6,540 nucleotides of DNA from Leptofilum sp050292445 (GCA_050292445.1 JBNKLQ010000312.1:1-6540); one strand, 5' to 3'. Shown: positions 1-5,477, numbered from the stretch's first letter. The notes: generated by a model not told the origin, from the letters alone. Made by a program: numbers and translations.

Positions 1-29
1 GTAGGGGCGACCCGGCGGGTCGCCCTTAC
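1..29. repeat. Palindromic hairpin repeat at the window edge
   Basis: A perfect 9-bp inverted repeat (gggcgaccc at 5-13, gggtcgccc at 17-25) surrounds a 3-base loop. Bases 1-3 (gta) and 27-29 (tac) extend the stem after one G-T wobble at 4/26, giving a 13-bp GC-rich stem. No T-run follows on the plus strand, so it is not a canonical intrinsic terminator in that direction; the minus-strand flank lies outside the window. Short GC-rich palindromes flanked by GTAGGGGCG / CCTTAC-type ends are a dispersed intergenic type I recall from several bacterial phyla, so a REP/MITE-like element is the likeliest reading. The element may extend left of base 1. Confidence 0.7.
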
Positions 30-233
30 GCTGTATCCTTTTATTGAGTTGGCTGGATTATAGCGGCGTCCCCTGTTTGGCGCAGGTTGTCATTATTTGC
101 TCCAGGCCAGCCAAACAAACCACTCTTGTCTTGCTGAGCCCCCCTCCGAAGCATCCCTAAAACGCAGCCACTGTCATCACTTTCCCCCTCGACAAGAATT
201 TAGCCCAATGTGGTTCAGAAAGACAAGCAATAG
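30..233. other. Gene-free stretch downstream of the glycosyltransferase gene
   Basis: No convincing gene lies here. An open frame begins at 97 on the plus strand but runs antisense into the glycosyltransferase gene, lacks a ribosome binding site, and has a composition (Ser, His, Cys-rich) unlike a real protein. I find no clear intrinsic terminator for the glycosyltransferase in this interval. The nearest strong hairpin is the palindrome at 1-29, about 205 bases past its stop. Confidence 0.5.
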
Positions 234-2297
234 TCATTCAGAGGGTATGGTAAAGAGGGATTGCAGTTCAACGGCCGTTTTCCTTTCCACATTCTCAAAA
301 ATAATCGTCAACGGTTGGTCATAGACAATGAAGCTTTCATCGGCGCGACCCAGATTGATGCCTGGCTGTTCGTCCAAATACGCCTGGATCAGTGACGGTG
401 ACTGCAAATTGGGCCAGCCGAAGGTATCCGGGCGCAGCTGCCAGCCAAACAGCGTGGGGTACCGTCCAGCCACAAAAACTGGCTCATACCCCAGCGCACC
501 AGAGAAAAGTAGTTCATGATACTGGCTGGAGATTGGATACCGTTCCGGCAGGCGCGGCACCGTGCCATAAATCCGGTTGGACAAAATCGTCACGTAATCG
601 GCCTCGGCCAACAATGCCAAATTCTCGGCCAACTTTGCTGCATCGTCGGCGGCATCCGCCCCGGTTAGCCAGGTCAGTTCCGCGTTGGGATACTCTGACC
701 GGCGGCGCGGTTCGCCATTAATGATCATCGTGCTGGGCAGTGAGTCATCCCATTGCTCGCTGAGGACCAGCGACCCTTGTGGCGCGTTGGCAAAAATCCA
801 CTTGGAAGCAGCCACCCAAGGGTGCGGCTGTGGATAGATGTTGACAAAGCTGAGGGCGTAGAGGGTGGTGCTGAGCAGGACGGCCGTTCCTACACTCCAC
901 TTCAACCAATTTTGCCGCCAGCTAAACAGCCACGCCGCCGCCCACAGCATCAAAAACGGCGTCATCGGCTGCAAGTAGCGCATGAACTTCACAAAAAAGC
1001 CACCCGTGGTGAGGAAAAAGGGGATCACCCAGGCAAGGAGGAGGAGATTGGAAATTGGAGATTGGAGATTGAAACCCTTGAATCTCCAATCTCGCAGCCG
1101 CAGGCTGCTAATTTCTAGTTTCTTTAATTCCCGCCAGATCACCCAGCCAACCCCACCAAACGCCAACAGCCCTAGCGGCCAACCCATGCCCCAACGGAGC
1201 TGCATCTCGATAAAGTAGAGGTAAGGCAAGGTGTCGCTGTATTGCCGCGTGAAGGCCACATCACCATCGCCGCGCACCATGCCGCCCTGCGTGACAATAT
1301 TTTCCAGATAGCAAGACCCCCAATTTACGGCGGGAATGGTGACCGGTCCAATCTGCGTCGCAGGTGTATTTACCTCACAGCTGAAATCAAGCACGGCAAA
1401 CGGGTTGGTGAGGAAAAAAGTGAGGGCGATGGTAAAAACGGCCGTTCCCAACCACCACGCCCCACGTGCATTCAACCACCACACAGCCAACAGCAACGGT
1501 ACCAAAAGCAAAACGGCCGAAAACTTTGAGCCAATCGCCAGACCGATGAAGATAGAAGCCAGTATCCAGTTTATCAGTTTTCGGTAATCAGTAATCAGTA
1601 AACGGTGCCCGGTATTTTTGCTCTCCCTTTCTCTTTTTCCTCTATGTTCTCTGTGGCCATCTTCTACCGCCAACACCAAAAAGAGAATCGCGGCAACGGT
1701 GAAGCAAGTCTGGTACGGATCAGAGATGAAAAAGTGACTAAGCTGAATGTGCATGACGTTGACGGCCAGGAAAGCCGCCGCCAGCAAGCCAACCTTGGGC
1801 GAAAACAACCGTTTGCCTAACAGGAAAATTAGCCAGACGGTACCAACATCGATCAAGCCGGTAAGTGCGCGGGAAACGGCCGTTAAATGCCGAAACTCAA
1901 TCAGCTCCGCCCCGTTCAAAATGTCCCGCGTAAACAACCAATCATCGGGGAAAAGCGGCTGTAAACGGGGTCCAGCCCACGCCAACAGGCGCGTGGCCAG
2001 CACGCCTAAATAAAGTGGCACATGCCCGTAGGCAAAATCACGCGGTACGTCTTGCGGTACCTCAATGCCTTTGCTGGCGGCATTGGGTGGCCAAAAAAAT
2101 GGATTAAAGCTGGATTGGTTGGGGGAAAAAGCGGTTTGCCAGTCAGACGGCCGTTCAATGGTCGTGGCTACCCAGGTAATGTAGCGTTCGTCGGGATGGT
2201 AATGGTGGTAATCGTCCCAATCAATACCGCTGAGGCGAAAAACGGCCGCAGCCAACAAAATAAAACCCAACAACGCACGTTCTTGCCACTTCTTCAT
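234..2297 (-). CDS. GT39/PMT-like integral membrane glycosyltransferase
   Basis: A 687-residue polytopic membrane protein of the dolichyl-phosphate-mannose-protein mannosyltransferase-like (GT-C fold) superfamily. Such enzymes transfer a sugar from a lipid-phosphate carrier to an acceptor on the outer face of the membrane. The first helix (about residues 8-23) is followed by a loop with the acidic motif DDYHHYHPDERY (28-39). HPDE at 34-37 matches the family position of the catalytic acidic residues in the first external loop. Many hydrophobic helices follow to about residue 485, then a soluble C-terminal domain with ESFIVYDQPLTIIFEN (654-669), resembling the usual VYDHP-type ending of related proteins. 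The ATG at 2297 is preferred: the longer frame to 2369 starts inside the bL25 terminator hairpin, and residue 1 onwards (MKKWQERALLGF) is a natural membrane-protein start. No Shine-Dalgarno is visible. Two repeat-derived insertions occur at about residues 216-242 and 391-417. Acceptor and sugar are unknown. Confidence 0.88.
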   Translation of the reverse strand: MKKWQERALLGFILLAAAVFRLSGIDWDDYHHYHPDERYITWVATTIERPSDWQTAFSPNQSSFNPFFWPPNAASKGIEVPQDVPRDFAYGHVPLYLGVLATRLLAWAGPRLQPLFPDDWLFTRDILNGAELIEFRHLTAVSRALTGLIDVGTVWLIFLLGKRLFSPKVGLLAAAFLAVNVMHIQLSHFFISDPYQTCFTVAAILFLVLAVEDGHREHRGKRERESKNTGHRLLITDYRKLINWILASIFIGLAIGSKFSAVLLLVPLLLAVWWLNARGAWWLGTAVFTIALTFFLTNPFAVLDFSCEVNTPATQIGPVTIPAVNWGSCYLENIVTQGGMVRGDGDVAFTRQYSDTLPYLYFIEMQLRWGMGWPLGLLAFGGVGWVIWRELKKLEISSLRLRDWRFKGFNLQSPISNLLLLAWVIPFFLTTGGFFVKFMRYLQPMTPFLMLWAAAWLFSWRQNWLKWSVGTAVLLSTTLYALSFVNIYPQPHPWVAASKWIFANAPQGSLVLSEQWDDSLPSTMIINGEPRRRSEYPNAELTWLTGADAADDAAKLAENLALLAEADYVTILSNRIYGTVPRLPERYPISSQYHELLFSGALGYEPVFVAGRYPTLFGWQLRPDTFGWPNLQSPSLIQAYLDEQPGINLGRADESFIVYDQPLTIIFENVERKTAVELQSLFTIPSE
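1047..1127. repeat. Repeat-derived insert inside the glycosyltransferase (distal)
   Basis: This segment contains short tandem copies of a ggagatt/ggaaatt-type unit (1041-1070). It also has a perfect 13-bp inverted repeat (gagattggagatt at 1058-1070, aatctccaatctc at 1081-1093, 10-base loop) and, directly after, a 6-bp hairpin (gcagcc 1094-1099, ggctgc 1103-1108). It encodes about residues 391-417, including LRDWRFKGFNLQSPISN, between the hydrophobic segments GGVGWVIW and LLLAWVIPFFL. The encoded piece is rich in Arg/Lys, consistent with a cytoplasmic loop. I recall peptides such as LQSPISN as typical read-through of dispersed noncoding repeats. Exact insertion boundaries cannot be fixed without homologues. 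Confidence 0.6.
1572..1660. repeat. Repeat-derived insert inside the glycosyltransferase (proximal)
   Basis: On the plus strand this holds tcggtaatc followed by two tandem agtaatc-type units (1581-1600), then a pyrimidine-rich stretch (1617-1650, mainly ttt/ctc). It encodes about residues 214-242, including HREHRGKRERESKNTG and HRLLITDYRKLIN, between the helices ending ILFLVLAVED and starting WILASIFIGLAIGSKFSAV. Peptides such as LLITDYR are what tandem ttactgattac repeats give when translated. The insert is highly charged and falls in a predicted cytoplasmic loop, so it could be tolerated. Bases 1574-1589 are repeated exactly at 3643-3658. Confidence 0.55.
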
Positions 2298-2303
2298 GGG
2301 CAA

Positions 2304-2309
2304 ATTGTA
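2304..2309 (-). promoter_or_regulatory. Possible -10 element of the glycosyltransferase gene (leaderless?)
   Basis: Read on the minus strand the bases are TACAAT, five of six matches to TATAAT, ending six bases before the ATG at 2297. A start point 6-8 bases downstream would fall on or beside the start codon, which fits the missing Shine-Dalgarno. No good -35 hexamer sits at the right distance, so this is weak. It is placed downstream of the bL25 terminator, where an independent promoter would be needed. Confidence 0.25.
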
Positions 2310-2350
2310 TCTTGGGGATAAATGTCGGGCGAATGCGCCGCAAAATTGCA

Positions 2351-2381
2351 AGAAAAAAGGCTGGGACATGGTCCCAGCCTT
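2351..2381 (-). terminator. Intrinsic terminator of the bL25 gene
   Basis: A perfect 11-bp inverted repeat (2357-2367 with 2371-2381, 3-base loop) is followed on the minus strand by a run of six T (complement of 2353-2358, overlapping the stem foot by two). The stem is GC-rich in its middle (GGCTGGGAC). It lies 31 bases past the bL25 stop and before the glycosyltransferase start, so it should largely separate the two transcripts. Confidence 0.88.
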
Positions 2382-2411
2382 CCAGATTCATTTTGTAGAA
2401 TGATGAAGAAC

Positions 2412-3071
2412 TTATTCTTCTTCTTCCTCTTCCACTTTGCCTTTCTCGATAATTTCCACAGAATCGGCAGTGGCTTCGAACCCTTCCAATTCTTCCTCTT
2501 CTTCCTCTTCTTCGAGGCGGGCATATTCAAAGCGGGCAACGGCCGTTTCTGGGTCGGTCAAAATCGTCACACCTGCTGGCACCGATAAGTCACTGACGTA
2601 AATCGACTCGTCAGCAGATTCCAGCTGGCTAACATCCACTTCGATTTCGGCAATCAAATCGTCTGGCAGTGCTTCAATTTCTACACTGTTCAGCGACAAA
2701 ACGTCTGAACCCAACGCATCTTCCATCATCTTGGAGCGACCCACTAAAATCAGCGATGCTTCGGCCGTGATCTTAACCTTCAGGTCTACTTCCTGGAAAT
2801 CCACATGAATGATGTCCCCTCTGGTTAAATGCTGTTGAATATCACGTGCCAACACAGTGCGGATACCCTCATCGACAGAAATATCGATCAGGTTGGTTGT
2901 GCCTGCCCGTCGCAGCACACGTCGCAGCAAAATTTTATCCATCTGGATGGTGATTGGATCATTAATGCCGTAAATGACTGCGGGCACAAGCCCTTTGCGG
3001 CGTAACTGCTTTACTTTTTTACCAACAACCGTGCGCGATTCGGCGTCGATAGCTAATCTATCTTCAGACAT
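2412..3071 (-). CDS. rplY: Large ribosomal subunit protein bL25, CTC/TL5 form
   Basis: A 219-residue two-domain bL25 (general stress protein CTC family), which binds 5S rRNA in the large ribosomal subunit. The N-terminal domain (about 1-92) has the family pattern, including KKVKQLRRKGLVPAVIYG (18-35) and the DFQEVDL segment (91-97) at the domain boundary. The C-terminal TL5-type beta domain spans about 98-183. An acidic tail follows, with eight Glu at 187-194 and six at 214-219; such tails are common in long bL25 proteins. The ATG at 3071 is supported by TGAGG nine bases upstream (complement of 3081-3085). The gene has its own promoter at 3231-3258, a leader of about 150 nt and a terminator at 2351-2381, so it is probably monocistronic. 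The usual neighbour pth is absent here. Confidence 0.95.
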   Translation of the reverse strand: MSEDRLAIDAESRTVVGKKVKQLRRKGLVPAVIYGINDPITIQMDKILLRRVLRRAGTTNLIDISVDEGIRTVLARDIQQHLTRGDIIHVDFQEVDLKVKITAEASLILVGRSKMMEDALGSDVLSLNSVEIEALPDDLIAEIEVDVSQLESADESIYVSDLSVPAGVTILTDPETAVARFEYARLEEEEEEEELEGFEATADSVEIIEKGKVEEEEEE

Positions 3072-3080
3072 GTTTCTAAA

Positions 3081-3110
3081 CCTCAGTTTGTAATTTCCTC
3101 AAAGATGAGG
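3081..3110 (-). promoter_or_regulatory. rplY ribosome binding site with a competing hairpin
   Basis: On the minus strand, CCTCA (complement of 3106-3110) can pair with TGAGG at 3097-3101 in a 5-bp, 4-base-loop hairpin. It can instead pair with the identical TGAGG at 3081-3085, which is the Shine-Dalgarno of rplY. The two pairings exclude each other. The Shine-Dalgarno call itself is solid; a switching role is inference. Confidence 0.45.
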
Positions 3111-3126
3111 GAGCTTTTTCTTGTGG

Positions 3127-3182
3127 TTGCGTAAACCGAAAAAAGTTTTAGAAAACCTAAAGGCCATTTGCGGTTTACGTAA
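3127..3182. repeat. 12-bp imperfect inverted repeat in the rplY leader
   Basis: ttgcgtaaaccg (3127-3138) and cggtttacgtaa (3171-3182) are inverted copies with 11 of 12 positions matching, separated by 32 bases. The inner sequence holds a weak AT-rich hairpin and, on the minus strand, a run of six T (complement of 3139-3144). It lies about 40-100 nt into the predicted rplY transcript, so it could be an RNA structure, or a protein-binding site in DNA. Confidence 0.5.
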
Positions 3183-3190
3183 TACTCAAC

Positions 3191-3221
3191 AAAAAGCCTG
3201 CGGACGCATAAGCCCCAGGCT
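3191..3221 (-). promoter_or_regulatory. 5'-proximal hairpin plus T-run in the rplY leader
   Basis: On the minus strand AGCCTG (complement of 3216-3221) pairs with CAGGCT (complement of 3195-3200), with two further G-C pairs possible inside. Five T (complement of 3191-3195) follow directly. This is terminator- or attenuator-like, and it begins within a few bases of the predicted transcription start. It may equally be a stabilising 5' stem. No known riboswitch or ribosomal-protein leader class was recognised. Confidence 0.4.
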
Positions 3222-3230
3222 AGACTGGCA

Positions 3231-3258
3231 AGTATATCATTTTCTCTTTAATCGTCAA
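3231..3258 (-). promoter_or_regulatory. Sigma70-type promoter of rplY
   Basis: Read on the minus strand, TTGACG (complement of 3253-3258) is followed after 16 bases by TATACT (complement of 3231-3236). These match five of six bases of each consensus. Transcription would start near 3224, giving a leader of about 150 nt before the ATG at 3071. Confidence 0.75.
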
Positions 3259-3359
3259 TCAAAAATTCAGCGCGATGTGAAAATCGTGACTGCACAGTAA
3301 ATTACTGAAAAACACCGGATGCCGCAGGCAAAAAGTTACAAAACAGGCTAAGATTGGGA

Positions 3360-3380
3360 AAATGTGGCGAGTAGCACATT
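3360..3380. promoter_or_regulatory. CRP/FNR-family-like operator upstream of the small membrane-protein gene
   Basis: AAATGTG (3360-3366), eight bases, then CACATT (3375-3380) reproduce the TGTG-N8-CACA geometry and the outer A/T bases of a CRP site. The inner bases (G at 3367 and G at 3374) depart from the TGTGA/TCACA consensus. The centre is about 82 bases before the ATG at 3453. Chloroflexota are known to encode CRP/FNR regulators, but the target gene and regulator are inferred. Confidence 0.35.
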
Positions 3381-3452
3381 CATTTTAATGACTGGTCGCT
3401 TTTCAACCCGCTGGCCACTAATGAATACCTATTAAAACGAAGGAGTAAACCA

Positions 3453-3656
3453 ATGACGCCCGATATTCCGGACATTCTTTTGCTGCTATTTGGCGGTTAT
3501 TATTTATTTAGCGTTATTTTTAAGCCCGCTATTTTTTGGCAAAGTCGCCGTATTATGCGGACACGAGACATTCTTGGCGATCAGAAAACATTAACTATGT
3601 ACGGCGCATTAGGCGTTCTCATGATTGGTCTGGGAATTTGGTTCAGTTTTCGGTAA
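3453..3656 (+). CDS. Small two-helix membrane protein of unknown function
   Basis: A 67-residue protein preceded by a strong Shine-Dalgarno, AAGGAG (3440-3445), seven bases before the ATG, which makes it a credible gene despite its size. It has two predicted membrane helices, about residues 8-24 (ILLLLFGGYYLFSVIF) and 49-66 (TMYGALGVLMIGLGIWF). They are joined by a basic stretch, QSRRIMRTRDILGDQK (30-45), which suggests a cytoplasmic loop with both termini outside. I do not recognise the family. The layout (two helices, FW-x-S-R-R linker, second helix ending in LGI) resembles small immunity-17-type proteins, but this is a resemblance only. It lies 73 bases upstream of argH on the same strand and may be co-transcribed with it. 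Its last four codons and stop fall in a 16-base word also present in the glycosyltransferase gene. Confidence 0.72.
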   Translation: MTPDIPDILLLLFGGYYLFSVIFKPAIFWQSRRIMRTRDILGDQKTLTMYGALGVLMIGLGIWFSFR

Positions 3657-3658
3657 TC
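3643..3658. repeat. 16-base word shared with the glycosyltransferase insert
   Basis: tcagttttcggtaatc occurs here and, in the same orientation, at 1574-1589. Here it includes the last codons and stop of the small membrane-protein gene, and is followed by related repeat-like text (ggtattgggtatcag, 3660-3674). At 1574 it begins the run of gtaatca units. A chance 16-base match in a window of this size is very unlikely, so both are probably copies of one dispersed repeat family. Confidence 0.5.
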
Positions 3659-3729
3659 CGGTATTGGGTATCAGCAATTCATACCAATTTCACTTTTCAC
3701 GAATCAATCCGTAAACAGAGGAAAATATA

Positions 3730-5100
3730 ATGAGTAAACTATGGGGCGGCCGTTTTGCCAAAGGCACGGACGCATTGGTAGATGAATTTAACGCCAGCCT
3801 ACCCTTTGATCAGCGGCTGGCAGCACAAGATATTTTGGGTAGCCAGGCGTGGGCGCAGGGATTGGTTGGCGCCGGCGTACTGACGCCAGCTGAAGCAGAC
3901 ACAATTATTACAGGGTTAGCACAGGTAGGGGATGAGCTGGCAAACGGCCGTTTCCAGTTCCAACCTGGCGACGAAGATATTCATACGGCCGTAGAGCGTC
4001 GTCTGACCGAAATTGTGGGCGCTGTGGGCGGCAAACTGCACACTGGCCGCAGCCGTAACGACCAAGTCGCTACAGACTTTCGCCTTTGGCTGCTGGGGGC
4101 CTGTGACCAGCTTGCTGAAATGCTCACCGATTTACAAACAGCCCTTGTAGAAAATGCAGAGGCTAACCTGAATTTACCTATGCCAGGCTACACCCATCTT
4201 CAGCACGCCCAGCCGATTACCTGGGGGCATTGGGTGCTGTCACACTTTTGGCCGCTGGTACGTGACCAGGAACGGTTGGCCCAGGTGTGGCAGCGAACGG
4301 CCGTGCTCCCTTTGGGGTCTGGTGCTTTAGCCGGAACCGCTTTCCCCGTAGACCGGCAAGCATTAGCTGACGAGCTCGGTTTTGCCACGATCAGCCAAAA
4401 CAGCCTGGACGGCGTTTCTGACCGGGATTTTGCCGCTGACTTTCTGTACGCAGCCACGATGATTGGCCTGCATCTCAGCCGCCTTTCGGAACAGCTGGTC
4501 TTGTTCAGCAGCAGCGAATTTGGCTTTGTGCGCTTAGACGATGGCTACAGCACTGGCTCCAGCCTGATGCCGCAGAAGAAAAATCCAGACACATTGGAAC
4601 TAACACGCGGCAAAAGCGGCCGTTTGCTGGGCAATTTGGTAGGATTGCTCACCACGCTTAAGGGGTTGCCCTCCAGCTACGACAAAGATTTGCACGAAGA
4701 CAAAGAGCCGGTCTTCGATACCTTCGACACACTCAGCCTCATCATACCTATCATGGCTGGGTTGTTCCGCACACTCACGCTGCGCCCAGAGCGAATGGCT
4801 CAGCAACTAGAACCAAACTTGCTGGCCACAGATTTGGCCGATTATTTGGTGAAGCGGGGCGTTCCGTTTCGGCAAGCACATCATTTAGTAGGAGAGGTGG
4901 TTCAGCTGGCAGAAAACAAAGGCGTCCCGTTGACGGCGTTAACGCAAGCAGATTTGCAATCGATCAGTGAGGAATTTGGTGAAGGGGCAACGGCCGTTTT
5001 TGATATCAAGGCCTCATTAAGCAATCGAGCAATTATTGGGGGAACATCACCCGAAGCGTTGCAGAATCAGTTAGCCACCGCTCGGCAGCAAATAAATTAA
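3730..5100 (+). CDS. argH: Argininosuccinate lyase
   Basis: A 456-residue, full-length argininosuccinate lyase of the fumarase/aspartase superfamily. It cleaves argininosuccinate to arginine and fumarate in the cytoplasm, the last step of arginine biosynthesis, normally as a homotetramer. It starts with the typical MSKLWGGRF. TGRSRNDQ (105-112) and GYTHLQHAQP (153-162) are substrate-site motifs; His156 corresponds to the conserved active-site His. The superfamily signature GSSLMPQKKNPD (276-287) carries the catalytic Ser (277 or 278). GTSPEA (438-443) lies near the C-terminus as expected. No truncation or missing key residue is seen. The ATG is supported by GAGG (3718-3721) eight bases upstream. 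argG is not adjacent; the upstream neighbour is the 67-residue membrane protein. The stop overlaps that of the convergent receiver gene, so there is no room for a terminator before the next gene. Confidence 0.98.
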   Translation: MSKLWGGRFAKGTDALVDEFNASLPFDQRLAAQDILGSQAWAQGLVGAGVLTPAEADTIITGLAQVGDELANGRFQFQPGDEDIHTAVERRLTEIVGAVGGKLHTGRSRNDQVATDFRLWLLGACDQLAEMLTDLQTALVENAEANLNLPMPGYTHLQHAQPITWGHWVLSHFWPLVRDQERLAQVWQRTAVLPLGSGALAGTAFPVDRQALADELGFATISQNSLDGVSDRDFAADFLYAATMIGLHLSRLSEQLVLFSSSEFGFVRLDDGYSTGSSLMPQKKNPDTLELTRGKSGRLLGNLVGLLTTLKGLPSSYDKDLHEDKEPVFDTFDTLSLIIPIMAGLFRTLTLRPERMAQQLEPNLLATDLADYLVKRGVPFRQAHHLVGEVVQLAENKGVPLTALTQADLQSISEEFGEGATAVFDIKASLSNRAIIGGTSPEALQNQLATARQQIN

Positions 5101-5477
5101 GCAGAAGGAATATTTTGCAACACTTCATGAATGGTGTTGATCAACTCTTGACGATTAATGGGCTTGCCTAAATATTTAGTAGCGCCTGCATCTATACCTG
5201 CCTTGACCGCGTCAGGGCTGGTCCGGGCACTAAGCAAAATAATGGGGAGAACGGCCGTTTCTATCTGAGCGCGTAATTTTTCGCAAACAGTCAGCCCGTC
5301 CATATTGGGCATCATGACATCCAACAGCAACACATCCGGGCGCTGCTCCGCCATTATTAACAACGCCTTAAGACCGTCTTCGGCTTCTGAAATTTCAAAC
5401 CCAGCTCGTTCCAGCATCAAGCGGAGCAAGTTGCGGGTCATTGGTTCATCATCAACAATTAATATGGAGGGCTTCAA
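5097..5477 (-). CDS. Stand-alone CheY-like response regulator receiver
   Basis: A 126-residue single receiver domain with no output domain. The acidic pocket Asp9-Asp10 (SILIVDDEP), phosphoacceptor Asp53 (LLLDVMMPNMDG), Ser83 (LLSA) and Lys105 (LGKP) are all present, so it should be phosphorylated by a histidine kinase and act through protein contacts. The open frame extends upstream to an ATG at 5540. The TTG at 5477 is a much better start: AGGAG (complement of 5485-5489) lies seven bases before it, and the protein then begins (M)KPSILIVDD as receivers usually do. No kinase gene is in the window, so the partner is unknown. The stop (5097-5099) overlaps the argH stop (5098-5100) on the other strand. 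An aldo/keto reductase lies 167 bases upstream in the same direction; an own promoter seems likely but I could not identify one. Confidence 0.93.
   Translation of the reverse strand: MKPSILIVDDEPMTRNLLRLMLERAGFEISEAEDGLKALLIMAEQRPDVLLLDVMMPNMDGLTVCEKLRAQIETAVLPIILLSARTSPDAVKAGIDAGATKYLGKPINRQELINTIHEVLQNIPSA

Larger units (their letters stand above)
3072..3452. other. Divergent intergenic region between rplY and the small membrane-protein gene
   Basis: This 381-base gene-free region lies between divergent genes. The left part (3072 to about 3224) is the leader of rplY, read on the minus strand, with several possible RNA structures. The rplY promoter is at 3231-3258. The right part should hold the promoter of the plus-strand genes; the only site I can point to is the CRP-like palindrome at 3360-3380, and no convincing plus-strand -35/-10 pair was found. 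An 8-bp inverted pair, gcctgcgg (3196-3203) and ccgcaggc (3322-3329), brackets the promoter; its meaning is unclear. The region is AT-richer than the genes and contains no CGGCCG motif. Confidence 0.7.

Noticed and set aside
97..324. 75-residue open frame on the plus strand at the left edge
   Set aside because: It has no ribosome binding site, is antisense to the glycosyltransferase over its last third, and has the composition of a chance frame.
1058..1108. Paired hairpins read as an intrinsic terminator or a CRISPR fragment
   Set aside because: They lie inside an intact reading frame, have no T-run, and show no regular repeat-spacer spacing.
328..2321. Several plus-strand open frames of 63-121 residues
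   Set aside because: All are antisense shadows of the glycosyltransferase, with Arg/Pro/Ser-rich composition and no family motifs.
2294..2539. 81-residue minus-strand frame with a Lys-rich start
   Set aside because: It is an out-of-frame reading of the rplY acidic tail running across the terminator.
2322..2588. 88-residue plus-strand frame rich in Phe
   Set aside because: It is the antisense of the Glu-codon runs of rplY; the phenylalanines come from TTC repeats.
3127..3182. tRNA or a known riboswitch in the rplY leader
   Set aside because: There is no acceptor/T-loop pattern and no conserved core of a riboswitch class I know; the arms are too far apart for a tRNA stem.
4200..4806. Two minus-strand frames inside argH
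   Set aside because: They are shadows of a gene with full-length, motif-supported coding on the other strand.
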